Origin: JARRPM01 sp963792815
GTDB taxonomy: Bacteria; Pseudomonadota; Gammaproteobacteria; Pseudomonadales; Halieaceae
Direction: 5' to 3'
DNA: 64,000 bases
NCBI GenBank assembly: GCA_963792815.1
Contig: CAWBXR010000004.1
Coordinates: 124,001 to 188,000 of the forward strand
Position 1 is the stretch's first letter; every line of letters starts with the position of its first letter. The notes below the pieces were generated by a model. The model saw only the letters and a program-made list of their open reading frames with translations. It did not search any database and was not told the origin of the DNA. Shown in pieces: positions 41,992 to 50,981 of the stretch. Position numbers and translations under genes: made by a program.

Positions 41992-42303
41992 ATGCCAACA
42001 AGAGAGGAAATCCAGGCGGGGATGGAAGCCAAGCTCGCCGCCGGCAGCAAGAAAATAGACGAGCTCAAGGCTGAAATGGCCAAAGCCGGTGACAAGGCTT
42101 CCGCAGAGTCAGCGGAGGCGTTGGCGGATGCGGAGCGCCTGCTGGACAAGGGCAAGGCAAAGTATGCAGAGCTGGCAAATGCGTCCGATGAGCAATTTGA
42201 CCAGTTGGTGGCTTCTACCAAGGAAACCTGGGATGACCTGTCCAGCCAGATTGAAGGGGGTTGGACAGCGATGACGGATAAGGTGAAAAGCCTGTTCTCG
42301 TGA
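41992..42303 (+). CDS. Small Ala/Lys/Glu-rich coiled-coil protein
   Basis: A 103-residue, highly charged, almost wholly helical protein without signal peptide or membrane segment. Heptad-like runs such as KIDELKAEMAKAGDKASAES and LLDKGKAKYAELANAS suggest a coiled coil; the tail GGWTAMTDKVKSLFS is amphipathic and could touch membranes. The family is not recognised, though similar small helical proteins are common beside envelope genes. GGAG ten bases upstream supports ATG 41992 rather than GTG 41983. It heads a rightward cluster of envelope genes but is followed by a strong hairpin, so it is probably a separate transcript. Confidence 0.72.
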   Translation: MPTREEIQAGMEAKLAAGSKKIDELKAEMAKAGDKASAESAEALADAERLLDKGKAKYAELANASDEQFDQLVASTKETWDDLSSQIEGGWTAMTDKVKSLFS

Positions 42304-42310
42304 ATCTGGC

Positions 42311-42338
42311 GTATATCGCTGCGAAAGCGGCGATATAC
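42311..42338 (+). terminator. Strong hairpin with GAAA tetraloop after coiled-coil gene
   Basis: GTATATCGCTGC (42311-42322) pairs with GCGGCGATATAC (42327-42338) over 12 pairs (one G-T), closed by GAAA, seven bases past the stop codon. A pyrimidine-rich tail CTCTTCCTT follows. It is either a terminator with a weak tail or a 3'-end stabiliser. The rest of 42304-42579 holds no recognisable gene. Confidence 0.6.
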
Positions 42339-42579
42339 CTCTTCCTTGCTAACTGGCCATTTCGCGTTCCCCTAACGCCATGGAAATGGTGCCTGCGGCT
42401 AATTCACTTTTCATTGGAAAACCTCTGGTCGGTTGAGCCGTCGTTCTACCGGGTCTACACTTGAGCAGGATGGCGGGCGCCGCGCTGCAAAAATGTGGAC
42501 GCGCGAGTGCGCTGCCACCCCAGCCACGATACCCCTGGCCCCGGAACCGCTGCCAACAACTATCAAAGAGGATGTGCCT

Positions 42580-43179
42580 ATGTTCGGAATTGATCGCGTT
42601 TTACTGGTGGTCTGCCTGTCAGCGTTGCTCAGCGGTTGCGGTTACAACGCGCTGACTTCCGGGGATGAGCAGATCAAGGCGAGTTGGGCGGAGGTGCTCA
42701 ACCAGTACCAGCGGCGGGCGGACCTGATCCCGAACCTGGTAAAGACCGTTGAGGGCTTCGCGAAGCAGGAGCGGGATGTGCTGGTGCAGGTCACCGAGGC
42801 GCGCTCCAAGGTCAGCTCTATACAGGCCACCCCCGAGATGGTGAACGACCCCCAGGCCCTGCAGCGGTTCCAGGAGGCACAGGGCCAGCTGTCCGGCGCG
42901 CTGTCGCGTCTGCTGGTCACTGTGGAGCGTTACCCGGAGCTGAAGTCCGATGCCAATTTCAGGGATTTGCAGGCCCAGCTGGAGGGCACGGAAAATCGTA
43001 TCACCGTCGCCCGCAACCGCTTTATCGACACTGTCCGCCAGTACAATACGCTCGCCCGCTCCTTTCCAACCAATATCACCGCGATGCTGTTTGGCTTTGA
43101 GGTCAAGCCGTCCTTCACGGTAGAGAATGAGGCCGAAATATCCAAGCCGCCTGAAGTGTCCTTCGGCAGCGATTCCTGA
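42580..43179 (+). CDS. lemA: LemA family protein
   Basis: A 199-residue LemA protein. An N-terminal signal with lipobox LSGC (residues 16-19) may make it lipid-anchored, as in some LemA members. The helical core carries the family motif NQYQRRADLIPNLVKTVEGF and later RNRFIDTVRQYNTLARSFPTN, ending with FGFEVKPSFTVENEAEI. LemA proteins are envelope helical-bundle proteins often encoded beside TPM (YgcG-like) proteins, as here; their biochemical role is not settled. GAGG eight bases upstream supports ATG 42580. The TPM gene begins eight bases after its stop. Confidence 0.92.
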   Translation: MFGIDRVLLVVCLSALLSGCGYNALTSGDEQIKASWAEVLNQYQRRADLIPNLVKTVEGFAKQERDVLVQVTEARSKVSSIQATPEMVNDPQALQRFQEAQGQLSGALSRLLVTVERYPELKSDANFRDLQAQLEGTENRITVARNRFIDTVRQYNTLARSFPTNITAMLFGFEVKPSFTVENEAEISKPPEVSFGSDS

Positions 43180-43187
43180 AGCTCCCT

Positions 43188-44058
43188 GTGGCACTGGTGC
43201 GCCTGTTTGCTGGCCTGTGCCTGTTACTGGCGGCACTGCTGGCATGGGCCCAGCCGTTGCAGGACGTGCCTGCCCTGCGTGAGCGGGTCACGGATCTCAC
43301 CGGAACACTGGACCCCGGTCAACAGGCCGAGCTGAGCGCGAGGCTTGACCGCCTCGAGCGCGAGACCGGCAGCCAGCTGCTGGTGCTGCTGGTGCCCTCC
43401 ACCGCACCGGAAGATATTGCCTCCTACGCACTGCGGGTGGTTGAAGCCTGGCAGCCTGGTCGGGAAGAGATCGACGACGGCGTGCTGCTGCTGGTTGCGA
43501 AGGACGATCGACGCATGCGGATCGAGGTGGGCTATGGCCTGGAGGGTGCGATTCCGGACGCCCGTGCCAGGCAGATTATCGATACCATTATGGCGCCCCA
43601 TTTTCGCGGTGGCGATTTCGCGGGGGGCATCATGGCGGGTGCCGACGCCATTATCGCCCTTGGTTCGCGGGGAACAACTGCCCGCACCGGCCGCCCGCAG
43701 GTCAAACGACGGCTCTGATCTGGAAGGCCTGTTACCGATAATCCTGATTGTTGCACTGGTGCTGGGCGGCCTGCTGCGCCGAAGCTTTGGCGCCTTTCCC
43801 GGCTCCGTCGCCACTGGTGCTATCGTCGGCGGCATTACCTGGCTGCTGGTGGGTATCCTGGGCGCCGCATTGCTGGCAGGGGTAGTCGGGTTCTTCATTA
43901 GTCTGCTCGGCGGCGGCGGGCCGGGGGCCTGGTCCAACCGCGGCGGTTTTGGTGGTGGTTTTGGCGGCGGCGGATTTGGCGGCCGTGGCGGTGGGGGAGG
44001 CTTCGGCGGCGGTCTTGGTGGTGGCTTTGGTGGCGGTGGCGCCTCGGGAGGTTGGTAA
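43188..44058 (+). pseudogene. TPM-domain protein (YgcG-like), frameshifted near 43660
   Basis: Two frames join to about 290 residues. The first has a signal peptide (cleavage near AWA-QP) and a TPM domain: VTDLTGTLDPGQQAELSARL, GSQLLVLLVPST, DDGVLLLVAKDDRRMRIEVG, GLEGAIPDARARQIID, and HFRGGDFAGGIMAG. The second carries VRGEQLPAPA, two hydrophobic helices and a Gly/Phe-rich tail (residues about 245-285), the normal YgcG architecture. Deleting one T in CCCTTGG near 43660 restores it. The protein should be inner-membrane anchored with TPM in the periplasm. GTG 43188 has only a weak ribosome site, suggesting coupling to lemA. Confidence 0.88.
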
Positions 44059-44060
44059 CT

Positions 44061-44556
44061 ATGCCCAATCGCTACCTGCGTAACCTGTTTACCACCAGTT
44101 GGGCCCTGCGCCGGGCGTTTCCGCGGCAACTGCTGCACGATATCGAGCGCGCGGTTGCAGGCATCGGAGAAGCTGCACAGTGGGGAACTGCGATTCGCTA
44201 TTGAAACCGCGCTGGATGTTCCGTCCCTGTTGCGGGGAGTGACCGCTCGCGAGCGGGCTATCGAGGTGTTCGCCCGCTTGCGAACCTGGGATACGGCCGC
44301 GAACAACGGCGTACTCATCTACCTGTTGTTGTCGGAACACGATATCGAGATCGTCGCGGACCGCGGTTTTGGCGACAAGGTGAGCGCGCAGGAATGGGAG
44401 GTCGTTTGCGATGCCATGCAACCGCTCTTTCACAATCGGCAGTATCGCGAAGGGGCTTTGCGTGGTATCGAACTGGTAACGGCGCTGATGAGTAGACATT
44501 TTCCGCCAGATCCGCATGACATCAATGAATTGCCCAATAAGCCCGTGTTGATTTAG
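44061..44556 (+). pseudogene. Second TPM-domain protein, frameshifted near 44160
   Basis: ATG 44061, with GGAGGT upstream, opens MPNRYLRNLFTTSWALRRAF and runs to ERAVAG; the other frame continues ASEKLHSGELRFAIETALDV and the rest of a TPM domain (WDTAANNGVLIYLLLSEHDI, EIVADRGFGDKV, WEVVCDAMQ). This is the short, signal-less TPM protein that usually follows LemA and YgcG. Removing one base in GCAGGCATCGG near 44160 gives a continuous protein of about 164 residues. Only two bases separate it from the preceding gene, so the three genes form an operon. Confidence 0.85.
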
Positions 44557-44677
44557 CCATCCTGGTTGGAGTCTGTAGCCTTCGGTCATTGAAGTGCCGC
44601 AGGGTGGCGAATTCGCGCCTGTGGACTATATTGCAGCGATTAGTTAACCCCGCAACAGTTGAGTGAGGAGAAGCGGA

Positions 44678-45286
44678 ATGGAAAATGGCAGACAGGGTAG
44701 AGCGATACAATCGGTCAACAATATCCGCAAATTATGCAAGCGTACATGGTGGGTATTCCTGCTGGGCGGTATCGCCTCGGTCATTTTCGGCATACTCGCT
44801 TTTATCAATCCGGCTATCGCGCTGGCCGTGCTGGCCCTGTATTTCGCAGCCTGGGTGCTGGTTGACGGCGTGGTAAACGTTGTCGGCGCCATTCAGCACC
44901 GCGAAAATGACGGTTGGGTGATATTGCTGCTCATCGGCATTCTCGGCACGCTGGTCGGTGGCTATGCGCTCATGAATCCACCTCTGAGCATGCTCGCGTT
45001 TCTCTATGTGGTGAGTTTCATGGCCATTATGTTCGGGGTCCTGATGATCACCCTGGGACGCAAGGTCAGGGAGGAGATCGATCGCGAGTGGGTTCTGTAC
45101 CTAACTGGCGCCCTGTCGGTTCTCTTTGGCGTGCTTATAATCTTCCAGCCCGAGTCGGCCGCCACGTCTGTGGTGTGGATGATAGCCACCTGGGCGATTA
45201 TTACCGGCTTATTGCGTATTTTCTTTGCCCTGCTGGTAAAAAATCTACCTGAGCATGTCGGCAACCGGCTCAATGCGGCGAGTTGA
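44678..45286 (+). CDS. HdeD-family membrane protein (DUF308)
   Basis: A 202-residue inner-membrane protein with six predicted helices arranged as three repeated pairs (for example LLGGIASVIFGILAFINPAI and LYLTGALSVLFGVLIIFQP). These match the HdeD/DUF308 family linked in E. coli to acid resistance. The repeated GxxxxxxGxxxxxxP pattern at each pair is the family hallmark. GAGGAG seven to eight bases upstream supports ATG 44678. It lies 121 bases after the TPM genes on the same strand. The role here, probably in envelope stress tolerance, is by family only. Confidence 0.88.
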   Translation: MENGRQGRAIQSVNNIRKLCKRTWWVFLLGGIASVIFGILAFINPAIALAVLALYFAAWVLVDGVVNVVGAIQHRENDGWVILLLIGILGTLVGGYALMNPPLSMLAFLYVVSFMAIMFGVLMITLGRKVREEIDREWVLYLTGALSVLFGVLIIFQPESAATSVVWMIATWAIITGLLRIFFALLVKNLPEHVGNRLNAAS

Positions 45287-45349
45287 ACCGCTGGCCACCG
45301 CACTCCGGATGAGCCGTTTCGTCAGCTCCGGCTTGTTTATCTATTGTCT

Positions 45350-45377
45350 CCCCGCCACTTTCGGGGCACTGTGGCGG
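45350..45377 (+). promoter_or_regulatory. Mutually exclusive hairpins in the DUF502 leader
   Basis: CCGCCAC (45352-45358) pairs with GTGGCGG (45371-45377), whereas CCCCG (45350-45354) can instead pair with CGGGG (45362-45366). Both share bases, and the ribosome site starts a few bases later. This could be a switch or chance in GC-rich DNA. Confidence 0.22.
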
Positions 45378-45396
45378 CAACAGGGAGGCTTCGGTG

Positions 45397-45993
45397 ATGT
45401 TTCGATTTCTTAAGACCACAATTCTTGGCGGTGTACTGTTTTTGGTACCGATCGTGATTTTTATCGCGGTGATAGGCAAGGCGATCCAGCTTACCGATAA
45501 GTTGGCGGCCCCCATCGCCAGGCTTATGCCGGTTGAATCCGTCGCCGGCCTGGCCGTGGTCGAGCTGATTGCCCTGGGTATTCTGGTGGCGATTTGTTTT
45601 CTGGCCGGCCTGGCGGCCAGGACGCACCGCGCACGGAAACTGGTGGAAACCCTGGAAGCCAACGTGCTTGACAAGATACCGGCCTATGCACTGATGAAAG
45701 CGAAAACCGGCAGCATGCTTTCGCCCGAAGATACCCGTGACATGCAGCCTGTCTTGATACAGTTCGACGATTCCTGGCAGATCGGTTACGAAGTCGAAAA
45801 GATCGATGGCGGCAAAAGCCTCATCTTTCTGCCCGGGGCTCCGGACCCCTGGTCCGGATCGGTCTGTGCAGTCACCAACGATCGTATTCATCCATTGCAG
45901 ATCAACATAAAAGAAGTTTCTGCCCTGATGAAACGGCTGGGCAAGGGCTCCACTGAAGCCCTGCGTAACCCAATTGGGGCAAGTTCTGCCTGA
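45397..45993 (+). CDS. DUF502 family membrane protein
   Basis: A 198-residue protein with two N-terminal transmembrane helices (about 5-28 and 47-70) and a cytoplasmic or periplasmic beta-rich domain. Its motifs DKIPAYALMKAKTGSM, VLIQFDDSWQIGYEVE and FLPGAPDPWSGSVCAV match DUF502. The family is widespread in bacteria and chloroplasts; some plant members assist organelle targeting, but the bacterial function is not known. ATG 45397 is preferred over GTG 45394 because GGAGG is well spaced. It follows HdeD by 110 bases. Confidence 0.88.
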   Translation: MFRFLKTTILGGVLFLVPIVIFIAVIGKAIQLTDKLAAPIARLMPVESVAGLAVVELIALGILVAICFLAGLAARTHRARKLVETLEANVLDKIPAYALMKAKTGSMLSPEDTRDMQPVLIQFDDSWQIGYEVEKIDGGKSLIFLPGAPDPWSGSVCAVTNDRIHPLQINIKEVSALMKRLGKGSTEALRNPIGASSA

Positions 45994-46191
45994 GTGATTC
46001 GAAGTGATCGCGGGTGCCTGGTTAGGGTGACCTTGCCTTGGTTCCGCGCGCTTTTCATTCACTTTTCGTCTCCCGGATCCTCGTTCCGAGGCTCCCGGTG
46101 TACGCCGGAAATATTTTGACAGATTCACGCCATCGGCTATGCTTTTTTTGCCTTAGTCCACAAATAACCTATACCGCGGAGAGATGCAGAC

Positions 46192-47261
46192 ATGGCCTTC
46201 AATATCATGGATATGGTTTTAAAGCAGCTGACGCCAGACAACATCAAGGCGGTGGCGGGTATGCTCGGGGAAGACCAGGGTAAGGTCACCTCGGCGATGT
46301 CCGGTGCAGCACCGGCGATTCTCGGCGGCCTGGTCAGCGCCTTTTCCCAACCGTCGGGGCAGGCAGGCGTTCGAGCGCCAGCTGGATCAGGCTGACGGCG
46401 GGATTATGGATAACCTCGCCGGAATGCTCGGTGGCAGCGGCGGTAGTAGCCTGGCCAGTTCCGGTGCCAGCATGCTGGGGGCGCTGATGGGTGACAACAA
46501 GATGGGAATGCTCGCCTCTGCGATAGGCAGCTTCAGCGGCCTGTCCAGTGACTCCAGCAAATCCCTGCTCGGCCTGGCCACGCCCATGCTGCTGGGAATG
46601 CTCAAGAGCAAGGGTAAGTCCGACGGTCTCGGCGCGAGCGGGCTTATCGATATGTTAATGGGCCAGAAGGACAATATTGCCGGCGCGTTGCCTCCGCAAC
46701 TGGGCAGTGCCCTGTCCGGTAGCGGGCTGCTTGACGGCGTGCTCGGCAAGGCCGGCGGAGCCGCGACGGCCGCGGCGGCGGCTACCTCAGCCGCCGGGAA
46801 ACAGGCCGCGGACAAGGGTGGCTCTTTGCTGGGTAAATTGATTCCGCTGATCCTGCTCGCCCTGGTTGCCTGGTTCGCATACCAGTTCCTGATGAAGCCG
46901 GGTGCTGAGCCAGACTCCGGTTCCTCTGTCAGTAGTGCCGGGGCCGTCACAACTCAGCGACCAGCTTGAAGTCCTGATGGGGCAGGCGGGCAATGTCCTG
47001 GCCGGCATTGATAGCGTGGATGATGCGAGAAATGCAATGTCCAGCCTGGAGAGTGTGGACCGTGGGCTGGGACAGCTGTTGAGCGCAGCGGCAAACCTGC
47101 CCTCGGGCCAGGCCCAGAAACTCGCCGCTAATTTCGCGCAACTCGCGCCCCCTTTGGAGAGCGCAATTGGACATGCCTATAACGTGCCCGGGGCGCGAGA
47201 GGTCCTGTCGGGTACGGTGGATTCTATTCTGCGGAAACTGAAGGTTATTTCCGGAGGTTAG
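46192..47261 (+). pseudogene. DUF937 (YidB-like) membrane protein, two frameshifts
   Basis: Three frames join to about 355 residues. The first begins at ATG 46192 with FNIMDMVLKQLTPDNIKAVA, the DUF937 start; after about 46365 the second frame takes over (FERQLDQADGGIMDNLAGML, then many Met/Gly/Ser helical repeats and a single TM helix LIPLILLALVAWFAYQFL). After about 46935 the third frame continues LSDQLEVLMGQAGNVLAGID to a helical end. One extra base in GGGGCAGG and one in CCGGGGCC would explain both breaks. YidB-like proteins are small soluble or membrane-linked proteins of unknown function; this one is longer than usual. Confidence 0.72.
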
Positions 47262-47368
47262 CAGTTGAATCAGGGCTCTATGGCATTGGGCTGTTAAATC
47301 AAGAACTTCCCACAAAGGCAGCTATATGATGTTTATCGGGAGTTCAACAGCGATAAGGAGAAGGTGAG

Positions 47369-47620
47369 GTGGATATAACAGGACTGATAGTTTTTCTCGC
47401 GATTGGCGCGATAGCGGGGTGGCTGGGCAGCACGCTTATGAAAGGCGGCGGGTTCGGCCTGCTGGGCAATATTGTGGTGGGCATTCTAGGTGCGATTGTC
47501 GGCGGGTTCCTGTTCGGAATCCTGGGAATTTCCGCCGGAGGATTCATTGGCTCTGTAGTGACTGCGACAGTCGGTGCGGTAGTGCTCTTGTTTGTGGTGG
47601 GTATTATCAAGAAAGCCTGA
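47369..47620 (+). CDS. GlsB/YeaQ/YmgE family stress membrane protein
   Basis: An 83-residue hydrophobic protein with three helices and dense Gly motifs (IAGWLGSTLMKGGGFGLLGN, GILGAIVGGFLFGILG), the transglycosylase-associated GlsB/YeaQ/YmgE family. Members sit in the inner membrane and are induced by general stress; no enzyme activity is established. AAGGAG 9-14 bases upstream supports GTG 47369. It ends the rightward envelope cluster, closed by a strong terminator. Confidence 0.9.
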   Translation: MDITGLIVFLAIGAIAGWLGSTLMKGGGFGLLGNIVVGILGAIVGGFLFGILGISAGGFIGSVVTATVGAVVLLFVVGIIKKA

Positions 47621-47648
47621 CAGGGACATTCACTATCCGCGATCATCA

Positions 47649-47674
47649 CCGGCCGGTTCGACTGAACCGGCCGG
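47649..47674. terminator. Bidirectional terminator
   Basis: CCGGCCGGTTC (47649-47659) and GAACCGGCCGG (47664-47674) form a perfect 11-bp stem with loop GACT, followed by CTCTTT. It lies between the GlsB/YeaQ stop and the stop of the convergent acyl-CoA synthetase, and can serve both. Confidence 0.8.
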
Positions 47675-47699
47675 CTCTTTGCAGCCCGCGCAGCGCTTC

Positions 47700-49358
47700 C
47701 TAAATATCGGCCTCCCAGTGAATCAGCACCTCGCCCCGTTGCGCCGAGTTTCGCGCCAGGTTTTCAGCCAGTGAGCCGAATCGCTCTTCCACCCTGTCCC
47801 TGCGAATCTTCATGGTGGGAGTCAGGATTTCGTTCTCGATAGACCAGGGGTCGTGGGAGATAATCAGCGCCCCGATACGCGCGTGCTTCTCAATCTCCGC
47901 GTTAATATTTGCGACGGTTTCATGCAGCGCAGCTTCCACTTCAGACCGCTCCCGGGTCTGGGCCTCCGCGCTGAGTACCGCGACCATTACCGTCTTTGAG
48001 TAGCCGCGCCCCAGCAGGCATTGCTGCTCGGCGTGAGGATTCCTGGCGAACTCGCTTTCAATTGGCGGTGGGGCGACAAACTTGCCCTGGATGGTCTTGA
48101 AGTAGTCCTTTACCCGACCGGTGATATACAGGAACCCATCTTCATCGACTTTGGCCTTGTCGCCGGTATGCAACCAGCCGTCAATAATGAGTTCCGCTGT
48201 CTTTTCCGGCATCTTGTAATAGCCGGGGGTGCAGCCCGCCGCCCGGACGGCCAGTTCGCCCTCATCTGTCAGGCGAAACTCCACCTCGCCGATAGGCTTG
48301 CCGATGGAACCGATTTTTCGCTGCTGGTGACTGTTGAGAATCAGGCCCATGGCCTCGGTCTGGCCAAAACCCTCCATGAGGGTGAGCCCCAGGGCCTCAA
48401 ACCAGTGGATGAGTGCTGGCGGTGTCGGCGCCGCAGCGGTGAGGCAGTATTCGACCTCTGACAATCCCATGGTGTCGAGAACCAGTTTGCTGATTCCCTC
48501 GCGGTCTGCTGCCAGCGCCTGCTCAACCGCGTCGTGTCCCCCGAACTTGGCGACGATGGCCTGCTGGAACTGTTCCCACACCCGCGGTGGCCCGAAAAAC
48601 ATGTGAGGCCGGGTTCGCGGCAGGTCGCGCAGCAAGGTCTCCATGGATTCATTGAAACTGACTTCGCCACAGGCCACTATCGACGAGAACTCGACGATCT
48701 GGCGCTCCGCTATATGCGAAAGCGGCAGGTAGGAAAAATAGCGCGGGTTTTCCCTGATCCCGAATTCAGTGATAAAGCGATTGATGGGAATCAGGTTGCT
48801 CTCGTGCGTCTGGATCACTCCCTTGGGCACCCCGGTAGTGCCCGAGGTAAACACGAGTGAAATGACGTCATCGGGCTGGGCCCTGTACTGTGGTCGTTGC
48901 CCCTGGCCCTGTGCTACCAGGTCTTCCCAGGTCAGGTGTGGTTCATCGATCTCGACCCCCGGCAGGGTAACCAGGGTAATATCCGCCGGCAGAACCCTGC
49001 GCACGGCCTCCCAGTTGGTGGTCTCCCCGACAAACATCACCTTCGCCTCGGTGAAGCCAAGAATGTAGTCGGCGGTAGATTCAGGCAGCGTCGTGAACAT
49101 GCTGACGGTAACATTGCCTGAGGCGATTATTGCGATATCGGCGAGGAACCAGTGCGCCCGATTGCGCGACAGGATAACCATGTTCTCGCCGTGGCCGAAC
49201 TGTTGTTCCAGCACAGACGCCGCTGCGAAAATCTCGTGCTCTGCCTGTGCCCAGGTCCATTCGCTGGCACCCTCATTGGACAGGTCTTTCAGCCAGACCC
49301 TGTCGGGGCAATGGGCCGCCCAGTGCGACACCAGGGCAGGGATTGTAGTTAAAGCCAT
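47700..49358 (-). CDS. Long-chain acyl-CoA synthetase (AMP-binding enzyme)
   Basis: A 552-residue ANL-superfamily ligase. The P-loop motif VFTSGTTGVPKGV and the adenylation motifs MEGFGQTEAMG and ELAVRAAGCTPGYYKMP, followed by GWLHTGDKAKVDEDGFLYI and GRVKDYFKTIQGKFVAP, mark an acyl-CoA synthetase of the long-chain type. It activates a fatty or other hydrophobic acid with ATP and CoA. GGAGG before ATG 49358 decides the start; the frame extends 54 codons further into the neighbouring region. A SnoaL-like gene precedes it on the same strand. Its acid may derive from the oxidised hydrophobic compounds handled by nearby P450 and monooxygenase genes (inference). Confidence 0.9.
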   Translation of the reverse strand: MALTTIPALVSHWAAHCPDRVWLKDLSNEGASEWTWAQAEHEIFAAASVLEQQFGHGENMVILSRNRAHWFLADIAIIASGNVTVSMFTTLPESTADYILGFTEAKVMFVGETTNWEAVRRVLPADITLVTLPGVEIDEPHLTWEDLVAQGQGQRPQYRAQPDDVISLVFTSGTTGVPKGVIQTHESNLIPINRFITEFGIRENPRYFSYLPLSHIAERQIVEFSSIVACGEVSFNESMETLLRDLPRTRPHMFFGPPRVWEQFQQAIVAKFGGHDAVEQALAADREGISKLVLDTMGLSEVEYCLTAAAPTPPALIHWFEALGLTLMEGFGQTEAMGLILNSHQQRKIGSIGKPIGEVEFRLTDEGELAVRAAGCTPGYYKMPEKTAELIIDGWLHTGDKAKVDEDGFLYITGRVKDYFKTIQGKFVAPPPIESEFARNPHAEQQCLLGRGYSKTVMVAVLSAEAQTRERSEVEAALHETVANINAEIEKHARIGALIISHDPWSIENEILTPTMKIRRDRVEERFGSLAENLARNSAQRGEVLIHWEADI

Positions 49359-49449
49359 ATCGGAGCCTCCCGTGTATTTCTTGTTGTGCGATGTTGGCAG
49401 GCGGACAGTCGTTGTCCGTTGCGGTGAGTTGTTTAAAGGTCGCTGGAGT

Positions 49450-49884
49450 TCAGTCGCTGAAATCATCCGCGCTGGCCTCGACCATCTTCTCGATAAACCA
49501 GCCGGGGAACTGGCTGACAAATTTCTGCATATCCCAGTAGTCGCTCCAGCGATAGATCAGGCCATCGCGAATCTCATGCATGCTGGCAAAGGTGTGCGAG
49601 GCTTTTTCCCCGGAGGTAAACGTCCAGGTTTCGGTGTGGTCCAGGAACACGATATCCCCGTCCACTGCAAGGTGGTGCGTAACCTGCTCCTGCTTTTGCA
49701 GGTGGTTAAACGCAATCTGTAGTCGTTTCACGCAGTTGTCCGGGCCGTGGGCGCCCGGGTCATCACTGGGAACGTCCCGGTAGTGAATGTCCGGGTGCAT
49801 GCAGGCTTTCATGGCCGCCCAGTCCATGTCGCTCAGTGCCTGCCACATTCTTTCCACCAGGGCTTTGTTGGCGGCCTTGGACAT
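49450..49884 (-). CDS. SnoaL-like / NTF2-fold protein
   Basis: A 144-residue NTF2-fold protein: N-terminal LVERMWQALSDMDWAAMKAC, then MHPDIHYRDVPSDDPG, strand VTHHLAVDGDIVFLDHTETW, and HEIRDGLIYRWSDYWDM. This order matches limonene-epoxide-hydrolase or SnoaL-like proteins, which bind or convert hydrophobic ligands. Conserved Asp and Arg near DGLIYRWSDYWD could be catalytic. It is unlike the SnoaL-like gene at 2664 in detail. It precedes the acyl-CoA synthetase on the same strand by 91 bases, suggesting a shared pathway. Confidence 0.75.
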   Translation of the reverse strand: MSKAANKALVERMWQALSDMDWAAMKACMHPDIHYRDVPSDDPGAHGPDNCVKRLQIAFNHLQKQEQVTHHLAVDGDIVFLDHTETWTFTSGEKASHTFASMHEIRDGLIYRWSDYWDMQKFVSQFPGWFIEKMVEASADDFSD

Positions 49885-49957
49885 TGTGCTTACCTGTTAT
49901 CAGTGTTGGAGGGGGTAACTATTACACAAAACGCGTTGTAGATGCAGGCTGGTCGGC

Positions 49958-50974
49958 TCAGGTCTGCGCCCGCTGGCGCTGTGTGTTCCATGTTGCCGCC
50001 GCCCGGGTCCCAAAGGCCAGCGCGGCGCAGGGGTCATCCCGTTGCTGGCGCTCGGTAAATATCACGTAATCGCTGTATGAGCGCTGAACCTGCGGGTAAT
50101 CGGCGGGCGAGGTCACGCCCGGCTCAACTTCCACCATGGAAATAACCACGATATCGGCTTGCGGCCTGATTTTGCGCAGGAACAGTGGAATACCCCTGTC
50201 CTTGCGCGCATGCCCGTCCCCGACGATGAGTATCCCCCGGGGTCCGGACTCTGACTGGGTCCAGGCCATGGCAGCGTCTTTCGCGGTCTGGATCGTCACC
50301 ATTCTCGCCAGGTATTCTTCCGGCAGCTTGCCGCAGTGGGACGAGCGCATCAGCGTCTCCGCCTCTGATTTCTGCGAGTCACTGAGCGCACTTGCAGGTT
50401 GCAGCAGGGCCAGTGCATGTTCCTCCAGAACTGCGCCGTAGCCCTGCTCCAGAATGCGCCTGCTCTGTTGGCCGGCGAACATCAGCGGAATCGGCTGCCA
50501 ACCCTTGTCCAGTACCTGCTGGAACACCGGCTCATACAGCGACCATTCCGGCCAACCCGAGCCGGACCAGTCGACCGCCACACCGATCCCACTGGCGTCG
50601 CCGGAGTGTTCGCTCAGGTACTGTTGCAGGGCGCTCGCCTGGCTGCTGTCGAGTTGTTCGAAGCCCACGGCAACCGACTGCGGCGGACCAGTAAAGCGCG
50701 CGATCAGCTGCGCCTGCAGTTGATGGTGACGGGCGTTGTCGTGTACTTCACCGAGCAGCAGGTAGTCCGTATGCTCAAATGCCGTGCCCAGTTGCTCGCG
50801 GCTGACAAACCCGGCGGCGTCGGATGACCAGATTTTGTCCAGCAGCGGATGCCCGGCCCGGGCTGTGGGCGTGTGTTCGGGCGTCGTTGCGGACCCGGCA
50901 CAGGCCGCCAGCCAGGGCAGCGCCATGACCAGCAGGACCGCGGCAAACGGACCGCGCAGCAGTGGACGGGGCAT
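49958..50974 (-). CDS. ChaN family lipoprotein
   Basis: A 338-residue ChaN-family protein with a lipoprotein signal (lipobox LAAC, Cys about 25). The core motifs are YLLLGEVHDNARHHQLQAQL, VAVGFEQLDSSQASALQQYL, and later PRGILIVGDGHARKDRGIPL. Glu/His of GEVHDN and Gly-His of GDGHAR are the conserved residues of the ChaN/Tiki/TraB-related fold. ChaN in Campylobacter binds haem and is iron-regulated; others may be metalloproteases. It starts seven bases after the amidohydrolase stop, so both share a transcript. Confidence 0.86.
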   Translation of the reverse strand: MPRPLLRGPFAAVLLVMALPWLAACAGSATTPEHTPTARAGHPLLDKIWSSDAAGFVSREQLGTAFEHTDYLLLGEVHDNARHHQLQAQLIARFTGPPQSVAVGFEQLDSSQASALQQYLSEHSGDASGIGVAVDWSGSGWPEWSLYEPVFQQVLDKGWQPIPLMFAGQQSRRILEQGYGAVLEEHALALLQPASALSDSQKSEAETLMRSSHCGKLPEEYLARMVTIQTAKDAAMAWTQSESGPRGILIVGDGHARKDRGIPLFLRKIRPQADIVVISMVEVEPGVTSPADYPQVQRSYSDYVIFTERQQRDDPCAALAFGTRAAATWNTQRQRAQT

Positions 50975-50981
50975 GCCGGCG

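Noticed and set aside
43224..44318. Pro-rich 364-residue antisense frame
   Set aside because: The Pro runs are the complement of the Gly-rich tail of the TPM protein.
43188..44556. Programmed ribosomal frameshifting in the TPM genes
   Set aside because: No slippery heptamer with a following structure occurs at either break, and many unrelated genes show the same kind of break.
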